DNA from: Cololabis saira
Lineage: Eukaryota > Chordata > Actinopteri > Beloniformes > Belonidae
Assembly: GCF_033807715.1 (NCBI RefSeq)
Contig: NC_084606.1
Coordinates: 34,627,861 to 34,691,860 of the forward strand
DNA length: 64,000 nt
Direction: 5' to 3'
Shown: piece after piece, positions 11,640 to 44,400 of the stretch
How positions within the stretch are numbered: the stretch's first letter is position 1
How the letters are laid out: every line of letters begins with the position of its first letter
Program-made: the position numbers and the translations under genes
Notes under the pieces: model-generated
Told to the model about the DNA's origin: nothing
Seen by the model: only the letters and a program-made list of their open reading frames with translations
Databases searched by the model: none

Positions 11640-12360
11640 ACCTTCCTCCCAAACTCTGTGAAATGAAATAAAAGTGCTTAACATTGTGACTGAAAAATAA
11701 GCATAATAAAAACAAAAATATAAACTGGGAGACAAATGCACACTGACATACAATATAGTTAATTAAAATGAAATAATGATAAAAGAATTAAGGCTAAAAA
11801 ATAATCAGTCCACAACAATAAAATATAATAACAATAAAAACATTACAAGAAATAGATAAATAAATAAAACAAATAGGCTACCTCTAAAAAATGTTAAACA
11901 GAATAAAACTATAAAATGTAATGCTACATAAAAGCCACACCAAAGAGATGAGTTTTTAGTCTACAGTACGTTTAAAAATGTCCACATTTCCGAAATGTGG
12001 ACATTCTCACATCTCTGAAATATACTCCGGTACAAGCCCATGTAGAACTTTATAAACTAATAAAATAACTTTAAAATCAACACGAAATCTAACAGGTAGC
12101 CAGTGTACGGATTTTAAAATGAGCCTAATGTGTTTTCTCCTCCTGGTCTGAGTCAGAACTGGCGCTGCAGCGTTTTGAACCAGTTGCAGCTGATTGATGG
12201 TTTTCTTGGGTCGACCAGTAAGAAGAGCGTTACAGTCGTCTATCCTGCTAGTTATGAAGGCATTAGTGCATTAGTCTCTCCGTGTTGCTCAGAGAGAGAA
12301 ACGGCCTCACCTTAGAAATATTTTTTAAAAGATAAAATGCTGTTTTTGTGACGCAGCGTA
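11640..12360 (-). pseudogene. L2/Rex1-like LINE 3' fragment
   Basis: On the minus strand, 12300-12030 still reads as the end of a reverse transcriptase ORF: a TGRPKKTINQLQLVQNAA-type block, then LPVRFRVDFKVILLVYK and LHGLVPEYISEM, with frame shifts. This pattern is typical of L2/CR1-type fish LINEs. The AT-rich 3' region continues to about 11640. 5'-truncated and inactive. Confidence 0.7.
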
Positions 12361-12608
12361 CATTTGAAATTAAAATCTGAGTCAAATATGACTCCTAGAT
12401 TTCTTGCCTCTTTGCTCGGGTTTACTCCATATATAATTTCTGGCATGGGTTTAGTGTTTGTTCACGAGGTCGTGCTTCAAACTGACATCATAGTATTTGC
12501 TCACGGCCTCTTATGTTGAATGAGGTCTTTGACACTAATGGAAGTTCAATCATTGATGAATATAAAGAAATCCTAATTACAGTAGGCCTCCTTTGCTATC
12601 ATGTAGAC

Positions 12609-13240
12609 CAGAGGTCGGCAACCCACGGCTTTAGAGCCGCATGCGGCTCTTTAGCGCCGCCCTAGTGGCTCCTGGAGCTTTTACAAAAATGTTTGACCTT
12701 TTTTTTCCTTTTTTTTCTTCTTTTTTTTTTAACTTTTTTTAACTTTTTTTAAATTTTTTTCCTTTTTTTCTCTGTTTTTCTCTTTTTCTTATTTTTTCTT
12801 CTTTTTTTCTCTTTTTTTCTTCCCTTTTCCTTTCCTTTTTAATCTCGACATTTCAACTTTTTTCTCGACATCTTGACTTTTTTCATGAAATTTTGACTAT
12901 TTCCTCGACATTTTGACTTTTTTCTCGACATTTTGACTTTTTCTCAAAATTGTACTTCAACATTAATCTCGACATTTCAACTTTTTTTCTTCGAAATTTC
13001 GACTTTTTTTCTCGACATTTCGATTTTTTTCTCGACATTTCAACTTTTTCCTCGAAGTGCATAATGAAAAAAAAATCTTCCCCCAGTTATAACTAATATA
13101 GAAACATGCAGCATGTGTTGCCTTCCTTCTAAGGCTGATACAAGACTTTTCATTTTTTTGCGGCTCCAGACATACCGGTATTTGTTTTTTGTGTTTTTGG
13201 TCCAATACGGCTCTAAAACATTTTGGGTTGCCGACCCCTG
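12609..13240. mobile_element. Array-cored hAT-like element, complete copy
   Basis: Perfect ATGTAGAC duplications at 12601-12608 and 13241-13248. Ends CAGAGGTCGGCAACCC and its complement (GGGTTGCCGACCCCTG). Just inside the left end is a GCCGCATGCGGC palindrome. The middle is a pyrimidine-rich array (complement of GTCGAGAAAAAAGTCGAAATG units). No transposase. Confidence 0.93.
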
Positions 13241-13447
13241 ATGTAGACCAATTATAAAATACATTCAAAATAATTGTATACAAAATCCAAAAATGATGTA
13301 TAATAAAGGAAAGTTGATGCAAATATCATCCTGCCGCTTGTGTGGCTCTCTGAGCGAATCTGAGACACGGAAAAAACAAAACCTCACCGATTATCAGTCA
13401 CACTGACCTGTGCGGTATCTGCAAGCAGCAGCATCAGTGTGTGGCAC

Positions 13448-13448
<1 letters not shown>

Positions 13449-13516
<68 letters not shown>
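13449..13516. repeat. CA microsatellite
   Basis: Uninterrupted CA repeats. Confidence 0.95.
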
Positions 13517-13988
13517 CAGAACAGCTTTGCAGACAAGCATCAGTTTCAGTCACATACGCACACAGGATACTGACTCGGGGAATCCAGTGGGTCATATCAC
13601 TGATGACTGAAACCGTACCATTACCTTTTACACACACACACGGACAGCACGTCTATAAAACTTCTATAAAACGTCTATAAAACTTCACACGACCACATTA
13701 TGCAGACAAAACGAGATTCAGTTTCTATATGTGTAGTGGTTCCTCAAAAAATCAATCGTCCTATGCAAATTGGTTCAAGTTTTCCCACTCAAACAAACAC
13801 GCACACTGACAGGACCCAGTCTATAAAACTTCACATGACCACATTAAACTATCTTCAGTTTCTATATGGTTCCTAAATATTAGGTTTAAGATGAAGAAAA
13901 CAATATGATTTTGAATATAAACTTTTACTATTTGGAGCTTGATTTTTAAGTTATTATGTTGCCAAGTCCTTATTCCATAACAATATTG

Positions 13989-14589
13989 ACTATGTTTACA
14001 TGCAGTCGGAATATTCCGTTTACATGGTAATTAATCATCCGGGATATCTGGATCAAACCAGCGACGCACGGAGAACATCATGACGCAATTCCTGTCATTT
14101 CCGCTTCTTCTTCCTGTATCCAAATTCAAAACAAATACTGCTTCGCGCAACTTTTTGCTCACCTTCTTGTAAATCTCGCTTTTTCCGGTACTTTCTACCG
14201 TCTACAAATGCCAAAATGTTCATATCCTTCATTACATTTATGAAGTGATTAGTCTCCTCCTCACTCCAAAAGTGTGGCGTGGTCTTGCGTTTCTCCGTGT
14301 TTATAAGAACTTCCTGGACTCAAAAGACCAGGATTCCTTGTGAACAGAGCATGTGCAGAAAACAAATTCCTGTTCCGTTTGATGGGGATATTCCGTTTGG
14401 CGTTTACATGACCCAATATTCGGGTTTTAAAAGGAGTAACCCAGGGGTCATATTGGGGTTTTTAAAAACTGGAATATGAGCAAATTCGGGTTATTCAAAG
14501 GGGTTATTGGTGTTTACATGGCCGTGCAAATTCTGGTTATTGCCAATATTTGGGTTTTAAAAGGGTTATTGACTGCATGTAAACGCAGT
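13989..14589. mobile_element. TIR element with TTTACATGCAGTC ends
   Basis: Left end ACTATGTTTACATGCAGTC, right end GACTGCATGTAAACGCAGT. Inner sequences (GGGTTATT, GGTTTTAAAA) are also repeated. Target duplication not resolved. Confidence 0.7.
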
Positions 14590-15386
14590 CAGTGACATTT
14601 CAGAAGGTTACATGGTCATGAAACTACTTAACTTTAACACGGACCTGTCAAACGTCAGTGACCATTTGTGACAATTAACTTTACAGTTGTAGATGATCAT
14701 GCATCAGGATCTCAATGCTGTCTGAACATTTACAGAATAATTGAAAGCCACTGTATATATCAACACCACTTGTGACCGCATGGGTTCATAGAGACCTGCT
14801 GTGTTAACAAAAGAGCCGCTGACATAAGACGAGGTTATAATGTTGCAGGAATCCAGAGGCTGGAACTGTAACAGGGCTGACCTCCTCCCTGGTGCTGTTT
14901 AACCACTGTTACCCGTTTTCCACCAAACCGGTTCCAAGGCTGGTTCTTGGCCAGTGTTGGTGCTGGTTCACAACTCGTTCAACTTGCGAACCAGCTGAGA
15001 ACCGGTTTGTTTTTTCATAGCTCGGGGAGCCACGTTGTTACGTCACTGCAAACGTCAGTTACGTCGCTGCATTTGCACTGGCGTGAAAATTGAAGCAACA
15101 ACAATGTATTTGCTCTAATACGGACTTGGTATGCGTAGCACCTCCGTGGATCATGTCGCTAAAAGACAAGTTGTCTCGTCCTCAGGGCACTACTGCTTTA
15201 CTGCGTCCAGATTAATTTGTTGCTTATTTGAAAATTTCGCCATCTCCAAGTCTTGCTGTTGCCGTTGGTCTTAATAACTCCTCCTCCTACGCTTACGTAA
15301 GCGGTTCTTTCCTCTAGACCAGCAAAGAGTTGGTGCTACCACGGAACCGTTTTTTTCTGGCCTGGAGAACCCAGCCCAGAACCAGC

Positions 15387-16247
15387 TGTCAGGGCTGGTG
15401 TGGTGAGGACCCAGATGCAGGAGAGCGAGGCAGGAGTTCGCAACAAAAAGGGTTTATTAATTCCAACAAAAAGGCAAGAACCAAAAACCAAAAGCGCTGC
15501 TTGGCAGGTTTAAAAAACACACAGGAACAGGGATCAAAAAACTGGAGCAAAAACAGGCAGGACACATGGAGGAAAACAGTACGGAACCACAGGGAGCAAG
15601 GGAATGACAAGACCAGATATACACAGGGGATAACGATAACGTAGGGGTGGGTATTGGGAAGGACCTCACGATACGATACGCATCACGATACTTGAGCCAC
15701 GTTACGATACAAATTGCGATATCCCGATTATGCGATATATCCCGATATATCGCAATATTCTACATAGTTCACCGAAAAATTTAAAAATGCATTACACATC
15801 TTAAAATCCAAGTTGTATATATGTACATCAGATGATAGTGATAATGCATTGGACAGACTGAGTCAAAACAATGTAATTCAAACTTTCCATTTTAATTATG
15901 CAACATATTTGCATGAAAAAACACACTGAAACACAATGAAAAGTGCAGTGTGTGCATTATTCTTAGATACAAAATACTCAAAATAAAATGCAGTGTCTCA
16001 CCCACACTGAAATCACAAAATAAAGTGCAGCTAGGCGTGGGCAAAAATATTGATACGGCAATATATTGCGATACATACATTGAATATCGATATCGTATCG
16101 GGAGACTATGTATCGGGATATATTGCCGTATCAATATTTTTGCCCACCCCTAATAACGAGACACAGGTGCAGACAATCAGGGCAGATGGGACACAGGCGG
16201 GGCAAAACAGAAACTCAAAGACTGGGGGGAAGTGTCAAACCCTGACA
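15387..16247 (-). mobile_element. Solo-LTR-like insert (TG...CA, 5-bp duplication CCAGC)
   Basis: Ends TGTCAGGG and CCCTGACA, flanked by CCAGC at 15382-15386 and 16248-16252. Excluding the nested insert at 15642-16152 it is about 350 bp. It resembles the 19296-19609 copy in opposite orientation, including the block GTCTGGGTCCTGA-like/AATAAACTC that could hold a poly(A) signal. The TG...CA ends and 5-bp duplication favour a solo LTR; no internal coding part is present. Confidence 0.6.
15642..16152. mobile_element. Innermost hAT-like MITE (TAGGGGTGGG ends)
   Basis: TAGGGGTGGG at the left and CCCACCCCTA at the right, with ATAACG adjoining both ends. The interior is rich in ATCGATA/CGATACGATA palindromes. 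Confidence 0.75.
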
Positions 16248-16289
16248 CCAGCCCTGGAACCGGTTTGGTGGAAAAGGGCTATCCGTCTC

Positions 16290-16832
<543 letters not shown>

Positions 16833-16857
16833 TTTTTTTTTTTTTTTTTTTTTTTTA

Positions 16858-17057
16858 AGAAAACTCAAATATCCTATCTCAAAAAATTTGAATATTCTGG
16901 GAATCTTAATCTTAAACTGTAAACCATAATCAGCAATATTAAAATATTTCAGTTGATTTGTAATGAATCTAGAATGTATAACATTTTAGTTTTTTTAATT
17001 GCATTACAGAAAATAAAGAACTTTATCACAGTATTCTAATTTTCTGAGACAGTCCTC
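16858..17057. mobile_element. Palindromic MITE, copy 4 (right half only)
   Basis: Contains the AAGAAAACTCAAATATCC-to-TCTGAGACAGTCCTC half of the CAGGACTGTCTCAG family. The left half is missing and TA/poly-T repeats take its place. It sits just upstream of the first calpain coding exon. Confidence 0.8.
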
Positions 17058-17097
17058 TATCTTTCACCTCATTTTAGGCCCCTCAGGCCCAGCCAGG

Positions 17098-38204
<21,107 letters not shown>

Positions 38205-38292
38205 CAGTGTGTGTATGTTTGTCTATGTTTGTGGAGAGCAGCAATGAGTTAAACTAAAAAGCCCATGAAAATGTATAACGTTAAAATGCTGG

Positions 38293-38482
38293 GCAATGGG
38301 CCGCTCGGTGGCGCAGTGGGTTAAGCAGCGGCTCATATACTGAGGCTACTAGTCCTCCTCCTGCAGCGGTCGCAGGTTCGAATCCCGGCCTGCGCACCTT
38401 TGCTGCGTGTCGTCCCCATTCTCTCTCTCTCTACCCCTTTCCAGTCTGTATCTTCAATAAAGGGCCACTAGACGCCAAAAAA

Positions 38483-38519
<37 letters not shown>
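38293..38519 (+). mobile_element. tRNA-derived SINE in the calpain 3' region
   Basis: It has a pol III A-box-like TGGCGCAGTGGG (38309-38320) and a B-box GGTTCGAATCC (38375-38385) at tRNA-like spacing, a non-tRNA body, and a poly(A) tail. AAATGCTGG flanks both ends (about 38284-38292 and from 38518). It starts about 90 bp after the calpain stop codon and in the same orientation. Confidence 0.88.
38456..38461 (+). terminator. Candidate calpain polyadenylation signal inside the SINE
   Basis: AATAAA about 250 nt after the TAA stop; it is the first canonical signal found downstream. Confidence 0.45.
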
Positions 38520-38530
<11 letters not shown>

Positions 38531-39446
38531 TTCATGGTTTTCAGTCATGTGACTTTGTTGTTGTGAGCGACATCTTGAGGACCGCCGTAAATCCCCAGAA
38601 TTTCCAAAGAATTGATACATTAGGATTTGATCCATATTTGCAAGTCAAGTGGACTGCTGAGTCCCCCAAAATTGAGTAAAACACTGGCAAATTTGACATT
38701 ACAGATATTTACATCTACCTCGTCCACAATCCCTCGTTACGTCGCAGAAGCCTACCAATATTTTACTTCAGGATGAGTTAATGATCCCAAAATGTATCTT
38801 CTTGAGGCAAAAGAGATGTTCTTGATCACAGGAAGGAGAAATAACGGTCTGTCAAACAAGTGATTTTAACGTTAAATAATAGCGTGTTGGATTTGGTCGG
38901 TGCTTCAAGTGAACGATGTTGTTGGAATAAGCGTAATTCTCATAACTCTCTGTATCTTGTCCAGCGAGACTTCTTTTCAAAACAACAAAAAAGAAAATCT
39001 CAACCTTGAAGAAGATGGACAAAAACATGTTTAGTCTTTTACATATCATGAAGATGATAATCTGATGGTTGGTGCTTGCATAAAGAGCAAGAAGTGGAGG
39101 CGGAGCCCACCGCCTTTAGGGAGTTCTCTGACAACTGACCACCGTCATTGCACATTCTCCTTTCAATCGTAAATTGTTGTGATTCAAAGTTGGTCAGCCC
39201 TCGGGGGCTCCCTCCTGGCTCAGAGGCACATCTGATTATGCTAGCAGTGCCCAAGCATTCATTTTTTCTCTCATTCATAGCACACCTGCCCAGCAATAGG
39301 GTCCTCCATGTTGGGAATCACTGCTTTAGCTTGACCAGATACATCACAACGTTACTTACCTGAAATAACACTGCATAGTGTTTCGTTGGATCCTTCATGA
39401 TGGCATCAATCCATTTCTGAGGACGTTCAGTTCTTTGAGATTTACT
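38520..39446. other. Intergenic stretch, no gene seen
   Basis: Unassigned. Short frames show no family signature. Confidence 0.4.
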
Positions 39447-39454
39447 GTTATCAC

Positions 39455-39945
39455 CAGAGGTGGGTAGAGGAACCAAAAATTGTACTCAAGTAAAAGTACT
39501 GTTACTTCCGAATAATATGACTCAAGTAGAAGTAAAAAGTAGTCATCCAAATAATTACTTGAGTAAAAGTAAAAAAGTACTTGGTGAAAAAACTACTCAA
39601 GTTTTAACCAGGCAGAACTAGAACAACATGAACTCATAGAAACTCTGTGTGTGTTTGAGTCTGTGTAAATGTGACAAAACATGCAAAAACAAACATTTTT
39701 CACAAAGAATCACCCAGTGATGTCATGAGATTGACGCGTACGAGGATAAAAGGGATAAAAGAAAAGTAACAGCTCAACGTAGCCTAATGTAGCGGAGTAA
39801 GAGGAACAGTTTCTCCTTCACAAATCTACTCAAGTAAAAGTAAAAAGTATAGTGATCCAAAACTACTCCTAAAAGTACAACATTTCCCAAAACTTACTCA
39901 AGTAAATGTAACAGAGTAAATGTAACTCGTTACTACCCACCTCTG
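39455..39945. mobile_element. hAT-like element, CAGAGGTGGGTAG family, internally deleted copy
   Basis: Perfect GTTATCAC at 39447-39454 and 39946-39953. Relative to 8463-9211 it lacks about 250 bp of the A-rich middle. Confidence 0.93.
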
Positions 39946-39953
39946 GTTATCAC

Positions 39954-40635
39954 AGCCCACAGCGCAGCAGATAGACGGCATAGTGGAAGTCGGTCCTAAT
40001 GATGGCGTGGAACCGCTGTATAATATCACATGAAACCCATGTATGGGCCTGATCTCAGATAGGTGGGCTGAAAAATGAGACCCCAATGGGTGCTGAATGG
40101 ACTTATGTCCAAGGAGGTTATCCCACCTGGATCCCACTTGTGCCAACCACATCAACAAATCCAAGAGGCCATTTCAGCTGGGACCAGTATGGAACCAGTA
40201 AACAATCAAATATGGGGTCATATTTTTCAGCCCGTTTATATCTCTGATGAGCCCCACACACAAATGTTTGCTGGGATCGAGTGTAGCTCAAATTTCCTCT
40301 GAAAGTGTACAATACATTTTAATTTTCGAAATAAAATAGAAATAAATACTTTAATAATGTATTATTTCTGCTGGTCAGACTTGCAGACACTTCAGCACTC
40401 AATGACTAAAGTGAAGCTGCTCCCAGTGTTGGTTTTTGAATTTTAATTTACTGTATTTAATAACATTTTTGTGTCACTATTTTATTTTATTGTTTTATAG
40501 CTATTATCAATGAAATATTAATATTAATTTCTGTTGAAAGTTTAACTATTTATAAATATGTTAATTTCCATTTCATCATAAATAAATGAAATAATTATTT
40601 TGCTGTGTGTGTGTGATTGTGTGTGTGTGTGTGTG
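39954..40635. other. Intergenic stretch, no gene seen
   Basis: AT-rich with a short GT repeat at 40604-40640. A CACATGAAACCCATGTATGGG block near 40030 is unassigned. Confidence 0.4.
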
Positions 40636-40639
40636 TGTA

Positions 40640-41330
40640 TATTATTATTTTTAGAATTTTAGAATACCAACAACTCAACACTCCAAAGTTACTATCAAAG
40701 CTAGATAGATCAATGTCCAAAATAGATACTTTGTCTCTTTTCCTATTTCAAAATGGGAGGCTGACTTATCCCTTAACACTAATCCACATTTATGGTCACA
40801 ATTATGTTTAAATATTTTCACTATGACCAAGAATCCAAACTTGCAACTTATACAATACATATTCTTTACAGAACACATTATACAGGACAAAGGATGTTCC
40901 ACATGGGATTTTCACACTCTAATATCTGCTCACAGTGCACAGAGAACACCTCTGATAATTATATGCATGCTTCATGGTTTTGTGCACCTCTGTAGAAAAT
41001 TTGGCTGGACGTATGTGAAGATTTATCAACATGGCAGAAGCTCCACGGGCCCCAAACTGTCCATGCTAGGTCACCTGGGTTACATCCACAGGAAAACTAA
41101 CCTGGCTCACTTGGTTCTCACTGCCTTATGCATCGCAAAGAAAACCATTCTAATGACCTGTAAACAAAAATCTAATCTATGTATTAATCAATTTAAGAAT
41201 CTTTTGTCAGATAGTATCAGTAATGAGATAATGTCTGCTTCCACAAAACATTTCAGCAGAACTGCATTCTCTCTGGTCCTCGTTTATTGGCTTCATCACG
41301 TTGTGGGGTTGGGTGGATGAGGAGCTTGTC
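40640..41330 (+). pseudogene. L1/Tx1-like LINE ORF2 C-terminal fragment
   Basis: Across two frames the translation reads NPNLQLIQY, then HRTHYTGQRMFHMGFSHSN, ICSQCTENTSDNYMHASWFC. This is the C-terminal zinc-knuckle-like region typical of L1-type reverse transcriptase proteins. Several frameshifts and stops. The GC-rich tail after 41330 is probably its 3' UTR. Confidence 0.65.
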
Positions 41331-42990
41331 ACTCTGGGAAGTGAAGGTTGACTGGGGCAGCTGGGATACAGGTTTCTTGTGGCCCTTGTGGGACGTGGGG
41401 GGGGGTTGATGCTGGGCGGTGCCGGGCCTCTGGGGGAGATGGGAGTGGTGAAAGAATGATTGTCCATGTTTTTGTCAGTGAGTGTACGTTAGTGTGTCTG
41501 TGTGAATGGGTGTCCGTCTCATCTGGCCTGGGTTTGGGGCTCTTTGCTGCTGGGCTTGTCTGGGTGGTTCCTTGGCGGGGGGTTTCTCACACTCCGTGCC
41601 CGTCTCCACTCCTCCCCGCTGCCCTTGCATGGCTCTGGAGTTTCCTCTTTGGGCATCGGGGCAAGTGCTGGCCAGGGGCGTCAATTGGGTATGGCAAGGT
41701 ATGGCAGCCGCCACACCGCAGCTTCAGGGGAAAATGTCAATGTTTGTTTTTTAAATACATTTATGGAATTACTCTGTGTGTATTTGTATTGGTTATTCTA
41801 TTATTTAATACCTATAAAATAACTACAAATGCAAGTCAGAACAACATGATCCCAGTGTCCCTGACGACAGTGGTCGCTATCAATCTCGTTTTAAGCGCTC
41901 TTTGCAGTGTCTCTAACTTACAAAAATGAAAAGGAAGCAGGCCACCCCACAATTTTTTTTTTTTCAAAAAAAAGAAGGCAAGTGATGGGTCCAATGTTGC
42001 CCCAGTCAGGATATTAACGAGGCTGTTAGCCACTGATGGATTCATTATGCAAGTTCATCTTAAGGTAAGATATCAAATCACCTTACCCTCTTATAAATCT
42101 GTTTAAGGGAAATATTTGACTTTTTTTTACTCTCTTTCTGTCTTCTGCTCCCTCCCTCTCCTTTTTGCATTTGGACTTTAACTGTTTTGAGTTAAACTGG
42201 GATGTTGTGATATTGTTGCACTGACATAGTGAATGAAGTGAACAGAATGAGTTAAATTGCGTTTGTCAGATACGAGATACGAGATTTCTGCTCTCTAACT
42301 CTGCCGCTTGCCTTGCCGTTGCCAATACGGATGCGTATTGCGTAATCAACACGTGAGTGTAGTGTTGATAGTTAGCAGGATGTGAGCGAGACTGCATTTG
42401 AAAAAGTTCAAATTTTCTTGACCACGCAGATAAGCTACATAGCAGACTTATGTGATGAGTATACTGGGCATGTTGAGTGATACTGTAGTTAAGTTCTGAG
42501 ACTCGTAACCTTGCCATACCTTAGCTTTGACTGAATTGACACCACTGGTGCTGGCCCACCGGCGTCAGCTGTTGGGGTGGCCCCGTATCTCCAGGCAGGC
42601 TGGCCTTTCTCCGGGTATGGGGTGTGGCCCTGGAGGGCGTGGACCTCTCGACCCCGCAGCCGGCCTATGCGGTGGCTGGTGTTCAGCTGGGTCCTGGTCC
42701 ATCGGCGCTGGTTTCCTGGCTCCCTTTTCCCGTGGTCATGGGTGCTCTGCCCAGTGCTTCCCTCTGTCGCCTGCCGGGCGAGGGGGTGGGGGCTTGCTGG
42801 CGAGGGGTTTCTTCCTGTCAGCCTGGGTTAGGGTTTCTTCCTTGTCACCTTCTGGTCTCTTGAGTGGCGTGGTTGTGCCCTCCCTTCTCCCCTCTTGTTG
42901 CAGTTCAATTACACCTTGCTCACACATTTACACAGACATACACACCTGCTCACTCACTTACTTATATACCCACAGTTTCGGGGACAGATA
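41331..42990 (+). repeat. GC-rich LINE 3' UTR-like sequence, split by a hAT insertion
   Basis: 41331-41672 and 42556-42990 are G/T-rich, lack conserved coding signal and become continuous when the 41673-42547 insert and one GTGCTGGC are removed. It ends in CACATTTACACAGACATACA-type sequence. The open frames here (up to 193 codons) look like composition artefacts. Confidence 0.55.
41673..42547 (+). mobile_element. Non-autonomous hAT element with transposase N-terminal remnant
   Basis: Perfect GTGCTGGC duplications at 41665-41672 and 42548-42555. Ends CAGGGGCGTCAATT and CAGTGGTGTCAATT (reverse complement). Near 41928 the plus strand reads MKRKQATPQFFFF, resembling the start of TTF-finger hAT transposases. 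The rest of the transposase is missing. Confidence 0.88.
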
Positions 42991-43359
42991 AATACAGTAG
43001 TCCTGATTCAGGTATAGAGACCTGGAATGGTTGCTGTTTGTGCTTGTTTCTGTTTTTGCTTGTTCTCTCTTTCAGATTCCAAAAGTTTGTGTTTTTTTCT
43101 TGTGTTTCAGATTTGCAGCTCATGCTGCATTTAAAATATGTAGACAACATGCTTTCGGAGGTGTGACAAGAATAACTGACTGTAGTAAAACACGTGAGCC
43201 ACTAGGCGTCTTTCTCTTTTAGAATTGAGAGCCATTCACAAACCTGATCCTTGACTGTTGATGTAAACTGAAGAGAAACAGTGAGGCTGTCTCTGCCTCT
43301 GTGCTGAACCATCTGTAGGTCACGTGACTTGGAGAGGAGTCCCTTTGTGAGTGGAGTTG
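42991..43359. other. Repeat-like stretch shared with 57280-57480
   Basis: The block GACTGTAGTAAAACACGTGAGCCACTAGG (given here as two halves: GACTGTAGTAAAACACGTG and AGCCACTAGG), and CTCTGTGCTGAACCATCTGT, recur near 57320-57470, so this is a dispersed repeat. No gene seen. Confidence 0.55.
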
Positions 43360-44110
43360 GGCCACAGCCCTGTGTTGAACATGGAAAGACTTCATTATAA
43401 TTCTGAGGCCTAGCTGTGAGGACTAAGTCTGAGGCCAACCTTGATTTCCTAACATTGACCGCATGGTTTGAAACAAAGGAACCTCCATAATGACTCAAAG
43501 CCTCGGCAGGCTTTGCATTTACGGCCCTTCAGTGATAAAGAATAGCATCCTCATTGGGCATAGATGCCAAAATGCAGAAGGGGCAGTTGCCGATTCATGG
43601 CAGCCTGGGCCCGGCTATAAAGACCTCTCTCCCACCTCTCTCTATCTCTTCTCCCTCCATTTTCTTCTTCCTCAGCCCTGTCCACTGTCCCATGGAGTTC
43701 TCTGTGATGAAGAAGTCCACAGCTCCTATATTAGCATGAAGAGCTACTAGTTATGGGCCGGCCTTCTCCATTATCGCGCCAGAAGAAGCGTCTGGTTTCT
43801 TTGAAATGGCAACCACAGTCTGCAGCGCTGCAACGAGTGACCCATGAATGTTCCGAGCCCCGAGCCGAACAAGGGACCCTTGCATGCCCTGATGTGAACT
43901 CCTTCGGACCGACCTGGAGCGTAAGGAGGCCCAGCTGCATCCACACGGAGACAAGGAGAGGAGGAGAGGCAGAGCCACTCTTCACCAGGATCAACTGCGG
44001 AGCCTAACCATCACCAAGGAACGCTGACCGGCCAGACCAACCACCTTTTTTTCACTTACAAAGATCCACGTAAGAGGCTGTTTTGTGTCTGGGCACAGAA
44101 ACATAGTTAA
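43360..44110 (+). repeat. LTR-like repeat, copy A
   Basis: Shares GGGCCACAG, GCATGGTTTGAAACAAAGG and CCTCGGCAGGCTTTG blocks with 60215-60380 and with the reverse strand of 63430-63600. A TATAAAGAC box lies at 43616. Further on, ACGGAGACAAGGAGAGGA and CTGCGGAGC are shared with the minus strand of 63170-63235. A promoter followed by transcribed leader would suit an LTR. The open frame at 43753-44007 has no recognised domain. Confidence 0.5.
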
Positions 44111-44335
44111 CACATTTAAGTAGTTTAGTTTTATGTTGTTAGCCGGACCACTGATCCTTCCAAAACTGGATTTATTAGCTTAAGTGCTTTGCTGGATCTT
44201 GATGACATGCTCTTCCACAACAGAAAACAAAGCCCTTCCTCATTTCCCAGTTGAATTATCAGAAGGCACATGTGAAGTCAGTTTCACATTGATGTGTCTC
44301 TGTGTGGGAAACAAACATCTGTGGTTGAGTTGGTT

Positions 44336-44340
<5 letters not shown>

Positions 44341-44398
<58 letters not shown>
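44341..44398. repeat. GT microsatellite
   Basis: Uninterrupted TG repeats. Confidence 0.95.

Positions 44399-44400
<2 letters not shown>

Larger units (their letters stand above)
14911..16280. mobile_element. Outer TIR element of a three-level nest
   Basis: Left end CCCGTTTTCCACCAAACCGG (from 14912) pairs with right end CCGGTTTGGTGGAAAAGGGC (to 16279), giving long terminal inverted repeats with a GGTTCCAAGGCTGG extension. Its body is interrupted by the LTR-like insert at 15387-16247. Flanking duplication not resolved. Confidence 0.75.

Noticed and set aside
38297..38385. tRNA gene
   Set aside because: A and B boxes are tRNA-like, but the segment is followed by a non-tRNA body, a poly(A) tail and direct repeats, so it is a SINE.
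41348..41929. 193-codon open frame
   Set aside because: It crosses the GC-rich LINE tail and runs through the exact left junction of the hAT insertion at 41673, so it cannot be an ancestral gene.
42527..42991. 154-codon Gly/Leu/Ser-rich frame
   Set aside because: It starts inside the hAT right end and continues in GC-rich LINE 3' UTR; no domain.
43753..44007. 84-codon frame starting MGRPSPLSRQKKRL
   Set aside because: No domain, and the region is shared with another dispersed repeat copy at 63050-63600 where the frame is not kept.
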